A stretch of 64,000 nucleotides of DNA from Theobroma cacao. Taxonomy: Eukaryota; Streptophyta; Magnoliopsida; Malvales; Malvaceae. Within the stretch, counting starts at the first letter, position 1, and each line of letters begins with the position of its first letter. Of the stretch, positions 1 to 12,005 are shown one piece after another. Location: positions 2,423,601 to 2,487,600 of the forward strand of contig NC_030859.1 in NCBI RefSeq assembly GCF_000208745.1, written 5' to 3'. Both the position numbers and the translations under genes were made by a program. Below the pieces are notes generated by a model. The model saw only the letters and a program-made list of their open reading frames with translations, was not told the DNA's origin and did no database searches.

Positions 1-19
1 AGAGTTCATTCCTTTTCCT

Positions 20-120
20 TTATATCTTAGCTTGCAATCTAAAAAAGGCATCAAAAGGATACAAGGCAAGTACAAGGGTAATCCATATCAGACCGGTAGC
101 CCAAATAGAAGGCAGCATGG
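20..120 (-). CDS. Possible last coding exon of an unidentified membrane protein
   Basis: On the minus strand a splice acceptor (AG at 122-121) is followed by an open stretch that ends at a TAA at 22-20. It would encode a hydrophobic C-terminus that includes GLIWITLVLALYPFDAFF, so a final transmembrane helix is plausible. It lies in the same orientation as the 5'UTR exon near 2.2 kb and could be the 3' end of that gene, but I could not trace intermediate coding exons. I do not recognise the family. This is inference from an open frame plus one splice signal. Confidence 0.25.
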
Positions 121-909
121 CTCACACAAGTGAGTTATCAACCTTACATAGTTTTTGTTGTTTCGTGTCAAGAAGCTCGTGCAAAAGTTAAGACGAAACA
201 CTGACAAGTATTTACCAAAAGAATGACAGATGTTAATACAATAATGGTTTTATTTCTGCGTATTATGAATATATGCACCACCGCCATAAAATTGAAATGA
301 TGAACGACCTGAAGTCTAGAAAAGCATGTCAAACCTACCAAATGTTCGTGTATTTATGTAAGTTATTGAATTTATACATTTTTCTGATGATGAACAAAAT
401 GGTAAAGAAAAAAAGATTATTTTTGTTGTTTGATTAAGGAAAAAATTGATAAGAAATCTCATTTATATAAGGTGATGTATTTATACATTTTTCATGACAT
501 TTTAGTAAGATGTATCTAGGTATCTGTCCCTACTTTTGGACTCTTTTGGGCCAGGTTTGCAAGTAAAAGTTTGAGCAAAAGGCGAGTCAACCATTTGGAC
601 AATACCCATGTTGGATTCCATACCATAGTCCAAGTAACTTAGTTAATGCAAAATTGTCTCCGCTGAGAAAATTTGAGGAAATCATGAGCTAAAAATTCAG
701 TTGACATAACGAAAAAATTAATCATTTAAATGATCTCCTTCCTTTTGTCAGTAGAGTACTTATTTTGCTTTAAGTCATTATTCTTGCTTATATGCATATC
801 AAACAGAAATTATGCATATAAATCAACAACTAGTAAATTCAAGCAGTTTAGATCAGCATATCAATCACGTGTCAAAAAATTGCTAGTCAAGAAAGTTCCA
901 AAATGGTCA

Positions 910-1545
910 AACCTAACATGAATCACCAAGTATGCATATCTGAGTCATGTAACTGTCACCATTGCTCTATTAAGAATTTAAATTCCAACAGATCCGCTTA
1001 TCATCTATGATATGCGATCATTGCCAACTACTTTTTAAAAGACATTTAAATTCCTTAAAGCTCTGAAATAATGGAATCTAACATAAATCAGCATATCTGC
1101 ACATTTCGGCGACGTGGGTAGTATGACTATGTTTATTTGGACATTTAGATTCCGCAAAGCTCCTAAATAACGGAACCTAACAGTAATCATCATATCTGCA
1201 GATCCAAGACAAGTGACCATTACTGATGACCCTTTTTAAGACATTTATATTCCTTAAAGCTCCAAAATAATGGAAACCAACACTAATCACCATATCTGCA
1301 TTTCTAAGGCATGTTATAATCATGATTATTTTTACTAATACAATTAAAGTTTCCAACATAATGGAACCAAAGATAAATCTCCATAGTTGGATATCTAAGG
1401 AATACGATCATCACAATTACAGCTATTAAAACACTTTAATTCCTCAGCTCCAACACAATTGAACTTAAAATAAATCAGCATATTTGCGTATCTAAGGCAC
1501 AAAATCATCTTAATTATGTTTATTTATAATTTAAATTCCTCACGG
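910..1545. repeat. Degenerate ~98-bp tandem repeat
   Basis: The block ACATTTAAATTCCT recurs with variation near 1041, 1139, 1241, 1341, 1431 and 1528, giving spacings of about 90-102 bp. Each unit also carries a form of AATGGAA-C-TAAC and CATATCTGCA. A shorter unit is visible from about 910 to 1040. The array sits downstream of a minus-strand 5'UTR exon, so it is probably intronic. It does not look coding: open frames across it only repeat the same degenerate peptide. Confidence 0.75.
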
Positions 1546-2202
1546 AAAGTCTTTCACTGTAAAGCCCAAGGTACCGTTCTATTAACAACATTCAACCTAG
1601 TGATACAAACTTATACATAATCCATGAAAGCACTTTAATCCATTCAAACAATGATAAAACAAACATGAATCAATACCGATCAAAATAAACCAAAATAAAC
1701 AATTAAACCTCCAAACAACCACTCATAACAAATGACAAAGAAGCAAAGAAAAAAAATTCAAAATCTTCAAGAAGACAGAGCCAAAACTTAAGCAAAACAT
1801 TTGCATGCAATGAATAGAGGCTTCGATAAGAGTTGCGATCGTACCATTTCTCGCCAATCTTTCAACTCAATGAGTCAGTGAGTCACTCACTTGCAATCAA
1901 ACTCGCCTCCACTCAATAAAAAAACCAAGCTTCTTTGACCGTCAAAAACTCCTTCGGAAGATCAACGGACAAATCAATCAATTAGTCAAATCAATCGAAA
2001 TTTAATCACAAATTCTACATGCATTAACCGATTTAAAAAGAGAAGATTAAACATTTTTTTTTCTATAAGGTTTAAACACAGATTTTCTTCGTTTTTTTTC
2101 TCTGAATTCTACAGAGGAGAAGTTAAACAGGCATTTCCAGCCAATGGTGTGATCAAAACCCTAGAAATTCAGATACATGAAAAGAGTTCACAAAGTTAAT
2201 AC

Positions 2203-2320
2203 CTTTTCCGGAGAGATCACCGGTAACACTTCCCGGCGAGAACTCGCCGAAAATATTCACCAAATTTTCTTTTCTTTTTTTTTTACTACTTTGAAGTGAA
2301 AGTAGTACTAGATACACTGA
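2203..2320 (-). other. 5'UTR exon of the leftmost minus-strand gene, with TATA box
   Basis: Minus-strand sequence after a TATTTAAA box (2354-2347) runs into a CT/GA-rich leader and reaches a good donor, AAAAG|GTATTAAC, at 2203/2202. This is the usual form of a plant 5'UTR exon followed by a leader intron. The transcription start (about 2320) is estimated from the TATA spacing. No convincing coding start lies in the exon. The gene body would extend leftwards and is not resolved in this window. Confidence 0.4.
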
Positions 2321-2422
2321 GACAGCAACTGAAAAGCTTTCCAAGCTTTAAATAGGAAGGAGAGAATCTCTAAAGTGGACCGCCGTAGTATTGTCGATGT
2401 ATGCACTTCTTAATCCTTATCG

Positions 2423-2600
2423 TACACGTGGCGATGAAAACGAGAGTGGGGCCCATTTGAGAATGAGGTGTATCATGACCGTTTAATTTGGTTACCAAAA
2501 ATGGATTTGCCTTGTATGGAAACCTATTGAAGTTTCTGAAAAGGCTGATATCTGTATAAGGTAATTTTCTGACGTGGCAAGCTAGATAGGTTTGCACGTG
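2423..2600. promoter_or_regulatory. Cluster of ACGTG/G-box-like elements upstream of the 2.3 kb gene
   Basis: Three ACGTG cores lie 80-250 bp upstream of the TATA box of the leftmost gene: TACACGTGGC at 2423-2432, GACGTGGC near 2571 and CACGTG at 2595-2600. Such cores bind plant bZIP and bHLH factors, and ACGTGGC is the classical ABA-response core. Clustering next to a promoter supports function; regulation by ABA or light is inference. Confidence 0.45.
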
Positions 2601-2819
2601 CTGCTGTCTTTGGAGGGGAGATTATCTGTGGTGTAGGTGTCCGGAAACACGTTACGACCAATGGGATTTTGCCATATCAGTATTTTTTTTTCTATTTGTT
2701 CTTATTATGCTTTGAATTCTTTCGAGATTCTTTCTTTTAATGAGATATCCTTTGGAAAGTCAAAGAGTTGGTGAACTGTGTGAGTGGGCAAGTATCAAAT
2801 TAACGGTGCCTCTCTATCT

Positions 2820-3360
2820 TATGTAATTTGTCAGGTGATTGTTGAGTATGTAATTATTAAAAAAATAATTTTATAATATTTAGTATAATATGAGAAAATA
2901 ATTATTACAAAAAATATGATTATGGAGAGGATTATATTATAGAGATTAATTTGAAAATATTTTATTAAAAATATAATATAAATTTAAAAAATTATTTTTA
3001 TGTATAAAAAAATAAAATTGAATAAATTTATATTTTTTAATATAAAATTTTAATTTTTTAACTTTATTCTAAAAATAATAAATAATAATATGATAAAAAT
3101 AAATAATATTTTAATATTAATTATTTAAATATTAAAATATAAAATTATTAAATATTTATTTTTACTAAATATTTAATTTGAAGGGTATATTTACAAAATA
3201 TGTAATTACTTTATCCTTAAAATAATAAATTATCATATCATGTCATTACATTGCAATGTCATTACATTGTCAAAGTACCACACCAAACATGTTAAAAGTA
3301 ATTACATCTAATTAAAATCCTTGCAAAGTGCTTAACTTCGTCAGTACCAAACGTCATCTA
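2820..3360. other. Very AT-rich spacer, possibly a decayed transposon
   Basis: Almost pure A/T with runs of ATAAT and TTTAAA and no usable reading frame. The flanks contain TGTAATTA-type motifs in opposite orientation (about 2850 and 3300), as in old non-autonomous DNA transposons, but I could not define terminal repeats or a target duplication. Confidence 0.3.
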
Positions 3361-3529
3361 AATGCTTTGTCACAAAAAATTTGCCAAATGTAATCAAAGG
3401 ATTGGTTTGTTTTGTTCTATCTTTTTTCTTATATGTGCTAATATCGTAATTCGTATTTCTGTGTTAATATCATAATTTGTATTTTTGTGTTTTAATTGTA
3501 TTGTGTAAATATAAAGTTTTAAACAGATA

Positions 3530-4085
3530 AACACAAGTCATGTTAAGATCCGAAACACATATGAATATATTTAATAATTATATAATACAATAAGTTAAGA
3601 CGTTTATTAAACGTGTCGAGTTAAGTTTTTTATATGATATGATATGATTAAAAATATGATTAAATGATTAATTTGATTTGATTTTTAACACGTTTAACAT
3701 CATTAATACACGATTAAATTAAAAATACTTACAATTACAATATTATTTTATTATTCAAATTTAAAATCACAATTTTAACAAAATAATAATAAATATCATC
3801 AGTTATAATAAAATTCAACATAAATAACATCCATAAAATCCATTATCATAATAAAATAGTTTTTTACTACTAAACTTAAACTCGTTGATAAACATATCCA
3901 CTTATACAGGTTAAATACGATAATAGGATTAATTAAACAAATTTAAACATATCTTAAACGTGTTAATTACGTTCGACACGTTTAAAACATATAATTTTCA
4001 TGTCTTAAACTTGTCGATATGATCACAAAATACGATAAGACTAAATTCAAACCCGTTTAATTTCGTGTTACGTTCAAAATTGTTA
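3530..4085. mobile_element. Probable degenerate non-autonomous transposable element
   Basis: AT-rich sequence scattered with ACACG/CGTGT-type words (AACGTGTCGAG, TTAACACG, AACGTGTTAATTACG, ACACGTTTAAAAC, TTTCGTGTTACG) in both orientations. This composition is typical of a common dicot MITE-like repeat class. No termini or target duplication could be fixed, so the call rests on composition only. No coding sequence is visible from 2.4 to 9.3 kb. Confidence 0.25.
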
Positions 4086-5039
4086 AGTTTAATGATTAGT
4101 TTCATTTATTTATCCATTCATAAATATTTACACATGAAATGTTATATTTCTGATTTTTTTTTTGTCTTCTATGGATGTTAGTAAAAATGATTAAATTTAC
4201 AATAAAATAATTATTTGGAAAGTAAAAAGCCAGATTAATAAACTAGTGCAACCTTGGAAGCTATACATAATTTTATGCTCGAATGTATGTGATTGAAGAT
4301 TGAAGAAATTTTATCATATTTTGGATTGGATGGATGTATCTAAATTGATATACTTTGGACAACATGATCACATGATATGTGAAGTTAATGTTCATTCTTA
4401 AATGACTACACAATGATTTGGATGGAATTGTAATGATTATGAATGAAAATGAATTGTTCCATGGAAGGCAACAATTGAATATAAATTCCTTGTGGGTTTA
4501 GATATAAATGCTGCTTTAAGGATTATTTGAATGATTTTGTTGGCCACTTTTAAAAGAAATGATGTGAAACCAAAACTATGGTGTGAGTTAGAGAGAACTA
4601 CAAAGTCAAAAAGGTCTTAGAGTCATTTAGTTTCACTTGTGTATGAAATGATTGGCAAAAACACTGAAAAATTCTCTACTTTTGTTTGGATGATAAGAAA
4701 AATAAAAAGGAAAATAGAGCATATTTGTCATGAATAAAAGAGAAAAAATATTTAAATTTAAAATATTCAAATTATCTCAAAAAAATTCTTTATTTATATT
4801 TCAAGTAATTGTAGTTATAAAATAAAATTTATATCTACGAAGCATAATCAACTTAAGTTTGAACATTCTTGTACTGCTGATATCATACAGTTGGATCATC
4901 TAAACGCTCTTTGAGTCTCGTATCCCTACTTAACAAAAACTTCATTGATCAAGTGTCCTAATCATTATTAAGCTATATTATTGCCCAATCCGCTTCTCTT
5001 AGCCCATATAAAAAATTATCAAGTTTATGAAACTTTCTA

Positions 5040-6993
5040 CGTATTACAATTTCAGGTTCAAATGCTCTTTAAGAATTCCTCTTTGAAAATTCAAAAGTGA
5101 AAATTTCTTAAGGATGATAGTTAATTTCCATCAATATCTCATTTGTCACTAGATTGAAGGACTTGAGAAAATAATTTGCATAAGCTTGGAACACTATTTA
5201 TATTTCCAATCATGAGAAGAAAATGACTTTGTGTGTGGATATAAGTTCATGATAAGGCAAAATAACATGAAAAATTTTGGTTTTTTTTTTTTTTGTGAAT
5301 AAAGTCAGGTAAAAAAAAGTTAATTATAACTATAAAGCATGAAATACAAATAGTGTGCATCCTTACATATAAGTAACATGTCCTTGATAGAATGCATTTG
5401 TCCTTTTTATACTTTTATGTGGAAATTTACAGAACCCACTATTGGCCTATTGGACACAAGAAAATGTTCAATCCTAGTTAGGCCCAACCCAAAACCAGTT
5501 TGTCCAAAGTAAGTCTTCCAAAATCCTACAACCAAACCATAATTTATTTGCAATAAGAAAGAAAAAGAACAAGAATTTGAATTGCTTTCATGAAATTGTT
5601 TGTGGAGAAACTGAACCTGGATTTGATTTGTTATTTAAATGATGGGAGATGAATGTAAACATTTGACAAAAGTTAGTAAAGATTCAATGTATCTATATTT
5701 GTTTAAACTTTTAAATTTTGTTAATTTGCAACGAAAAACATGAGACCGTTAATTTTCTTTTACAGCATGCTTCGCTGGGCCATTCCCCTCTTATTCCTAA
5801 TTCTTCCTTAATATTTTACTTGGTTAGAAGGAATGACCATTCAGAAAAATGGAGAATAGCCAATATCAAGGCATTTTTGTGTTGGCTATTCCACCAAAGC
5901 GCTCTAGTATTGGCTATTCAAAGAAGTAAGCAATAAAGTAAAAAGATTAATAGACAAAAATACTTTTCATTAATTTTAAGAATTATCATATTATATAAAA
6001 TATAATTTATTCATTTTTAACAATTTTTTTTCTCTCTTTACCCAACTGCCTCTCATCTTTTTTCACTAAATTAAATGAATTTAAAATTAAAAAAAAAAAC
6101 TATAAGGAATTTAAAATAAACAAGTTTAAGTTTTAATTTAAATTATAAAAAGTTAATATTTAAACTTAAAAATTAAATTAAAATTTTAATTATAAATTTT
6201 TTATATTTTAATATTTTAAAAATAAAGAATAAAATTAATATTTTAATTATATAATTAATATTTAAATGAAATATAAATTAATCATATTTTGTAAATTAAA
6301 ATAAATAATCATATTAACCTTTAAATAACAATTTATTAATATTTATAATAAATTATTAAAATAATAAATTTTTTAATTTAAAAATTAAATATTATAATAA
6401 AAGTTTTTTTTTTCATATATCACTTATTTTTTAGTTTTAAAACTATTCCTGCCAACTAAATATTAGAATAATTCATAATAGCAATTCCTATCTTATTTCA
6501 TTCCCATTAACTAAATTATATAATAATTATTCATCTTTTATTCTATTCTTATGGAATAACTATTCCATTTTTACTTTAATCTTTCCCACGAACCAAGCAT
6601 AGTCTTTTTTTTTCTTTTTGGGTTGTAACTAAAATATAGAAGAAATTCCATTAATTTGTACTCCCATTAGAGGCATATTAAAATCTAATATTGATTATTT
6701 TTTAATTAATTATCAATTTATTTTTTGTTTTGAATTGAGTTATTTAATATGATATACTATTGAGTGTATCGTCATTTTCCATGGATGGCACGTGTTTTTC
6801 ATTCGAATACATAACTCTATTCATGGTTTTAAAGGAAAAATAAATAAAAGGCATAGTATACTTCTAGATTTGTTCATTGCCTTTTCATAATTTTTCCTTC
6901 AATTCTTTTTTATTTCCAAAATTTCCAATATAAGTTGCCTAACTTCAACTGGAGACTAAGAATTCCATAGTTTTCATTTATATGTAGGCAAGA
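5040..6993. repeat. Tandem segmental duplication, copy 1
   Basis: Several long blocks reappear in the same order at 7035-8440: the block around CTTAAGGATGAT with the TTTGCATAAGCTT motif, the block with GCCTATTGGACACAAGAAAA, the block with TTGATTTGTTATT-AATGATGGGAGATGAA, and the block with GGTTGCCTAACTTCA. Copy 1 is longer because it holds a MITE-like insertion at 5762-6604. It is non-coding as far as I can see. Confidence 0.75.
5762..6604. mobile_element. MITE-like non-autonomous DNA transposon (about 840 bp)
   Basis: This segment interrupts duplication copy 1 exactly where copy 2 runs uninterrupted (TTAATTTTCTTTTTTTGGGTTGG near 8040). Its ends form an imperfect inverted repeat: GCATGCTTCGCTGGGCCATT on the left and, on the reverse strand of the right end, CTATGCTTGGTTCGTGGGA. 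The interior is AT-rich with ATTGGCTATTC / GAATAGCCAAT palindromic words. TTTTCTTT occurs on both sides and could be an 8-bp target duplication, which would suggest hAT, but the T-rich context makes this uncertain. It has no transposase gene. Confidence 0.6.
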
Positions 6994-7034
6994 GCAAAAT
7001 TGGACCAACCCCCATTTCTTTGCCATTCCTAGTC

Positions 7035-8440
7035 AAAATTTCAATTGCTATTCTAGAAATCAAAATTGCAAAATTCTTAAGGATGATCATTAATTTCCAC
7101 CAATATCTCATTTGTTACTAGAATGAATGTCTTGGTCTTTAGAAAAGAATTTGCATAAGCTTATAACAATGGAATAGAAATAAAATGAACAATATACATT
7201 TTTTTTATATTTCCAGAAAATGACTTTGTGTGTGTATATATAAGTTCATCACAAGGCAAAATAACATGACAATTTTTGTTTTTTTTTTTGAAGATGCCCA
7301 GCAAAAAAGTTTGTTATAACTATAAAGAGCATGAAATGCTAAGAGTGTGCATCCCTACTTTCAAAATAGATACCTTATTTTCTTATAAATATCTTTTTTA
7401 ACATCCCCCTTTCCAAGTGAATGTAATAAGAAAAATTATTATCCTTAAGTAGTCTATTTTGATAGTATCTAAATTCGAGACTCTTAAATTATAATTGTAA
7501 ATTCTAACTCTTAGTATTTTAATCATAAGTAATTTTCCAGCTAAATGTCTTTTAACAACTTGTCATGCCTTTAAAAAATGAAAACAACGAAAAATATAAA
7601 GATAAAAATAATTATAGACTTCTAGGGTTAGTAAAAATCATGTTTAAGATTTTATATTCTTAACATGGAAGAAGAGACTCCAAGAAAACAAGAAGCCCAC
7701 AAAAGGCTGGCACTTCAGAACCCATTGTTGGCCTATTGGACACAAGAAAATGTTCAGTCCTGGTCAGACCCAATCGAAAGCCAGTTTGAACAAAGTCATT
7801 TTGTGTTCCAAAATCCAATAACCAAAGCATAACTTATTTGGTATAAGTAAGCTAAACAAGAAGGAATTTGAATTGCTTTCTTAAAATTGTTTATGGAGAA
7901 ACTAAATCTGGATTTGATTTGTTATTGAAATGATGGGAGATGAACGGAAACATTAGATAAAAATTACTAAAAATTCAATGTATCTATATATTTGTTTAAA
8001 CCTCTAAATTTTGTTAATTGTAAAGGAAAACATGAGATTATTAATTTTCTTTTTTTGGGTTGGGAACAAAAACATGGAGGAATGCCATTGATTTACACTC
8101 CCATTAGAGACATATAAAAATCTAATATTGATTAATTAATCCTTGGATTAATTATCAATTTATTTTTGTTTTGCATTGAGTTATTTAATGTGATATATAT
8201 ACTATTAAGAGTAACATCATTTTCTATAGGATAACACATGTTTCATTTCAATAAATAGCTCTCTCCATGGTTTTAAAACAAAAATAAATAAAAAGCATAG
8301 TATACTCTTCCTCCCCTTTTCATAATTTCCCTTCAACCCTATATTTTTTTCCAAAATTTCCAATACAGGTTGCCTAACTTCAGCTGAGAGACTAAGGATT
8401 CCATAATTTTCATTTAAATGTAGGCAAAAGTAAAATTAGG
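7035..8440. repeat. Tandem segmental duplication, copy 2 (lacks the MITE)
   Basis: Collinear with 5040-6993 but without the MITE-like insertion. It has about 350 bp of extra sequence at roughly 7380-7715 that copy 1 lacks. The pair therefore gives a natural before/after comparison for the insertion at 5762-6604. No gene was seen here, and 8440-9335 also lacks a recognisable gene apart from the likely 3' flank of the zinc finger gene. Confidence 0.75.
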
Positions 8441-9335
8441 AATTCCAATTACCCATAGAAAAGGCTTAACCCTTTGGCTTAAATCAAGTTATTCTTTTAA
8501 ATTTGCAACTAAAAAATTTATTAGTCTCATCTATTTTACGTATCTTGTCCACTCCAAGAGGTTTTTAGCCAAATTTGAGCTTATTAATTGTAGTTAAAAA
8601 ACTTACTTCAAGAGTTCTTTTTTAATGGAAGTGGGAAGCTATAGAAAAACATATAGCTAATTAACTTAATTTTTTTCCTTCTATTTTTTTGGATAGCCTG
8701 GATTTCTTTGGGATTTGATTGAATATATATAACACAATTAACTAACAGAAAGAGAGACAAATTCATTTGTAAAGAAAATCATTGAATTAAAATGAAGCTA
8801 GCATGAAACATGTGCTTTTAATTTCCAAGTAGGATCAAGCTCCTAGCTAGCTAGTTTAATTAATTTATAATATATATAAAGTCTTAAAAATATAGTAGCT
8901 ATATAGCGTAATTTATCTACAATATCTGAAAGTCTAAACAAAAAAATTGTGAACATTTACTTTTAATTAATTAGAAAAAAAGCAAGTTAGATCAAAACCT
9001 AGCTATAGTTTCATTAATTTTATTGCAAAGTCTTCATAAAATTCTTAACATTTACTTTTTAACTTTTTTTACCCATAGTAATTTTATCCCATTTGTAAAT
9101 ATTGATGTAATTTATGTAGCATCATCCTCACATCATGTTGATGTAATAAAGTAACGTAAAATGTATAATCACCAAAAAAATTGATTAAAAGAAAATGATA
9201 TATAGTAATGTAATAATTATATATCTCTATCTGTAAATTAATGAACAAATATCAAATAGTACAAGAAAGAAACTCCTCTTCTCCCCCCAAAAGAAAAAAA
9301 AAACAAAAACTATGTAGCTAGGTAGAAGGAAGAGC

Positions 9336-9872
9336 TTAGAAGAAACAATCTATGGCTGGTGGAGCTGCCTTGCCAAGCTTAAACAATTCCAAATCATTCT
9401 CCAATGGAGTCAAGTTCAAATCCAAGCACAAAACCCTTCTGCTGTTTGATTTCTTCACAATAGGTGCCATCCCTACTGGCTCATTAGACAAACTCAAAGG
9501 ACCATGCTGGTGGTTGTTCTCACTCAAGCCAGCCCTATGCCTCCTCATATGTCCCCCCAAGGCTTGCCCTATAGCGAACTCGAGTCCACAGATGGAACAC
9601 TCATGTGTCTTAGGCTTGGCCGGAGGTTGGTTCTCCATGCCACCATCTCCCTCCGTCAACCTAGGCTTCTTGTGGCTGGCCCGGTGGCCTCCTAGAGCTT
9701 GGAATGAAGGAAACTGCCGGTTACATGTCTTGCACTCGAAGACCCGGCTAGGGATACTGTTGTCGATGACATGTTCGTACTTGTTTCCTCCTCCCTGTGA
9801 GAGGAGCATCAAGCAATTTGCCAGAGCAAAGCTGTTCTCAACCTCTGATCTATCTGAAAAGCTTCTCTTCAT
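9336..9872 (-). CDS. ZAT11: ZAT11-like C2H2 zinc finger repressor
   Basis: Intronless gene for a 178-aa nuclear transcription factor of the two-fingered C1-2i class. An L-box-like ALANCLMLLSQ lies at residues 16-26. The fingers use C47, C50, H63, H67 and C92, C95, H108, H112, each with the plant QALGGH signature. A C-terminal EAR repression motif LDLNLTPLE is at 150-158. The ATG at 9872 (MKRSF) is chosen because known ZAT11 proteins start MKR; the frame stays open 16 codons upstream without an ATG. Family members repress target genes in stress and metal responses. The closest alternatives are ZAT12 or other short ZATs; the tail LTPLENDLE favours ZAT11. Confidence 0.9.
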   Translation of the reverse strand: MKRSFSDRSEVENSFALANCLMLLSQGGGNKYEHVIDNSIPSRVFECKTCNRQFPSFQALGGHRASHKKPRLTEGDGGMENQPPAKPKTHECSICGLEFAIGQALGGHMRRHRAGLSENNHQHGPLSLSNEPVGMAPIVKKSNSRRVLCLDLNLTPLENDLELFKLGKAAPPAIDCFF

Positions 9873-9970
9873 GGTGTGAAAATGTTGAGGTGTCGTGGGA
9901 TCTACTTGTATTGTTTTCAAAAGGAAAAAGAAGTAAAAATGGGACTTTTGAGTACAAAGGGGTTTGGTGT

Positions 9971-10025
9971 ATTTATAGGTTGGTTCGAGAGAAAGGCAAA
10001 TTACTTTTGACTTTTAAAGTTGACC
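9971..10025 (-). promoter_or_regulatory. TATA box and paired W-boxes of the ZAT11-like gene
   Basis: The reverse complement of 9971-9977 reads TATAAAT, about 100 bp upstream of the ATG. Just upstream are two TTGAC W-box cores at 10007-10011 and 10020-10024, the second as TTGACC. W-boxes bind WRKY factors and would fit rapid stress or defence induction typical of this family. The induction itself is inference. Confidence 0.55.
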
Positions 10026-11867
10026 TTTTGGAATGACGTTTGTACCCTTGTTTACTTGTTTGATAAGGAAAATACAAGTGCTGGGGATTTTTCGGGAATA
10101 AAAAACAAATTTAGTTGGTCTGGTCTCGTCTGGTTTTGAGTGTAGAATCAGCCGACTCGTGTACACCCGTCAGCCTGACCGAGTAGCTGAGCCAAGCCTT
10201 CATGAGTTGAGCCGGAGTTTTTCTCCGAGTCTTGCTTTTAGAATCTTCAATCCTCCAGAACATTCTAACTTTATCGGCTAAAATCAGGTGACTGGTCATT
10301 CCCAATCAAATCTTCCCACGTGGATTTCATCGTCTCTTCGAGTGTTAGGTGGGGGTCGATGATTGGCAGCATCATTTTACTTATAGTAGGTTCGTTTTCA
10401 TCTGGACTTAAGCCGACAAGTAAAGGATAGACTTAACCCCCGCTGGTGACTAGATGTTTGATGGGAATAAACTTTACGTGATCTCACTCACACCTTTTTC
10501 TTTCTTTTTAATATTGCAAACCTTATCATAAATCTTCAAAAATCTTAAATTATATTAAAAAAAATTAATTTTTTCATCAAAGGATGTTTAAATTTAATTC
10601 TTTTAATTTTCATTTTTAAGTACTTAAATTAAGTTGGAAATGAATCTAATTTTTTATATTTTATGTAATTAAATAAAAATTTTCTTTCGCAATTGGATTT
10701 GAATTTAATTTTTTATTTTTTATTTTTTAAGTGCTTAATTTAAATCAGAAATGAGAATTCAAACTCATGTTTTCATACTTAATTGTTTTACTTTTTACGT
10801 ATTTAGATAGAAATTTCCTTTCTAGATATGATTTGAATTTTTATATGCAAATTTCCACTAATTTTGTAGGGTAAACATGGTTAAAATGTGAATAGGAATA
10901 TTATCCAAATTTGTGAAGGGGATTCCGTAGCAAAGTTAACCAACAGGAACTCGTTAAGTCTACAACCTGCTTTTGTATTCTTTCGTCATGGCTCATTAAA
11001 TATTTCACTAATTCCCTATGCCTAAGTTTGTCGTGTCTAACAATTTACTGTACTTGCTTTTACTATTAGCGACGACGTCATCTTCCAATCGTGGGCACTA
11101 CACTAATTCCCACGTTACTTCCGAGTCTAAAAAGTACTATTACTGACGTGTCAAAGACTCTAAAGTACAAATACTTTTAGCGAGGATATCCTTTTTATCT
11201 GTTGACAAAAATTTCTTCCTTTGCGGTCGGTCTTTGATATTGCTTAAATTTTCAAGAATTTTCATTAATAAATTATTTTTTTCACACAAAAAATTCATTT
11301 AAAAATATTTTTTATATACTATTTTCATTTTTTTTACATAGAACGAGATTCGTTAAAAAAATTTTTATTTTTATTTTTAAATTCGAATTTGAAACTTTTT
11401 ATCACTTGATGCATCTTAATTAGAAACCAATGACTTTGAAATAAGTACGTTCCCAAGGAAAAGTACTTGTTGAACTAAGGGGTTTTGTGTTAAAGAAATG
11501 ACTAAGAAAAGGATGAGCTAAGGAGGTGCCAAGTTGGTTCAACAAAAGATCAACAAACAACAAAGGGGTGGCGGCCAGTCAACTATGTAGCTTATGCTGA
11601 CTAAACCAAAAAGCCCTCTTAATTCTTTAATTTTATCTCATTAAGTTTGTTTGATTTTAGTGACTAATTTGTGTTAATTAATGACTTATTATAGTAAGCT
11701 CTTTTACTTGGCCAGGGTTTTTCTTTGGTTTTAAACAAAAACAAGGAGTTTAGACACCAAACTTTACCCAAAATATTTAATTATAATTTATTAATTAAAT
11801 GGGTTTTTGAGTTTTCATAATAATTTAAATTAAATCCCTAAAAAATTTAATTAGAAGAATTCATAGT

Positions 11868-12005
11868 CAACACATCATCTCTTGTACTAAATTAGCAGCA
11901 AGAGTAGCAGTAGATATGACAACAAATCAGTAGCAAGAGTAGCAACAAATATGTTGTAAAATTTCTGTAAGGAACCTTTGATTTGTTGCGAGAGATGATG
12001 TGTTG
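11868..12005. repeat. Short inverted repeat (foldback, 138 bp)
   Basis: CAACACATCATCTCTTG at 11868-11884 is matched, with one mismatch, by the reverse complement of 11989-12005. Between the arms, AGCAAGAGTAGCA-type words repeat directly. The unit could be a tiny foldback element. Nothing is coded. Confidence 0.5.

Noticed and set aside
5718..5936. 72-aa open frame
   Set aside because: It straddles the left end of the MITE-like element and has no family similarity.
9352..9879. Long open frame on the plus strand opposite the zinc finger gene
   Set aside because: It is the shadow of the ZAT11-like gene; the minus-strand frame has complete zinc fingers and an EAR motif.
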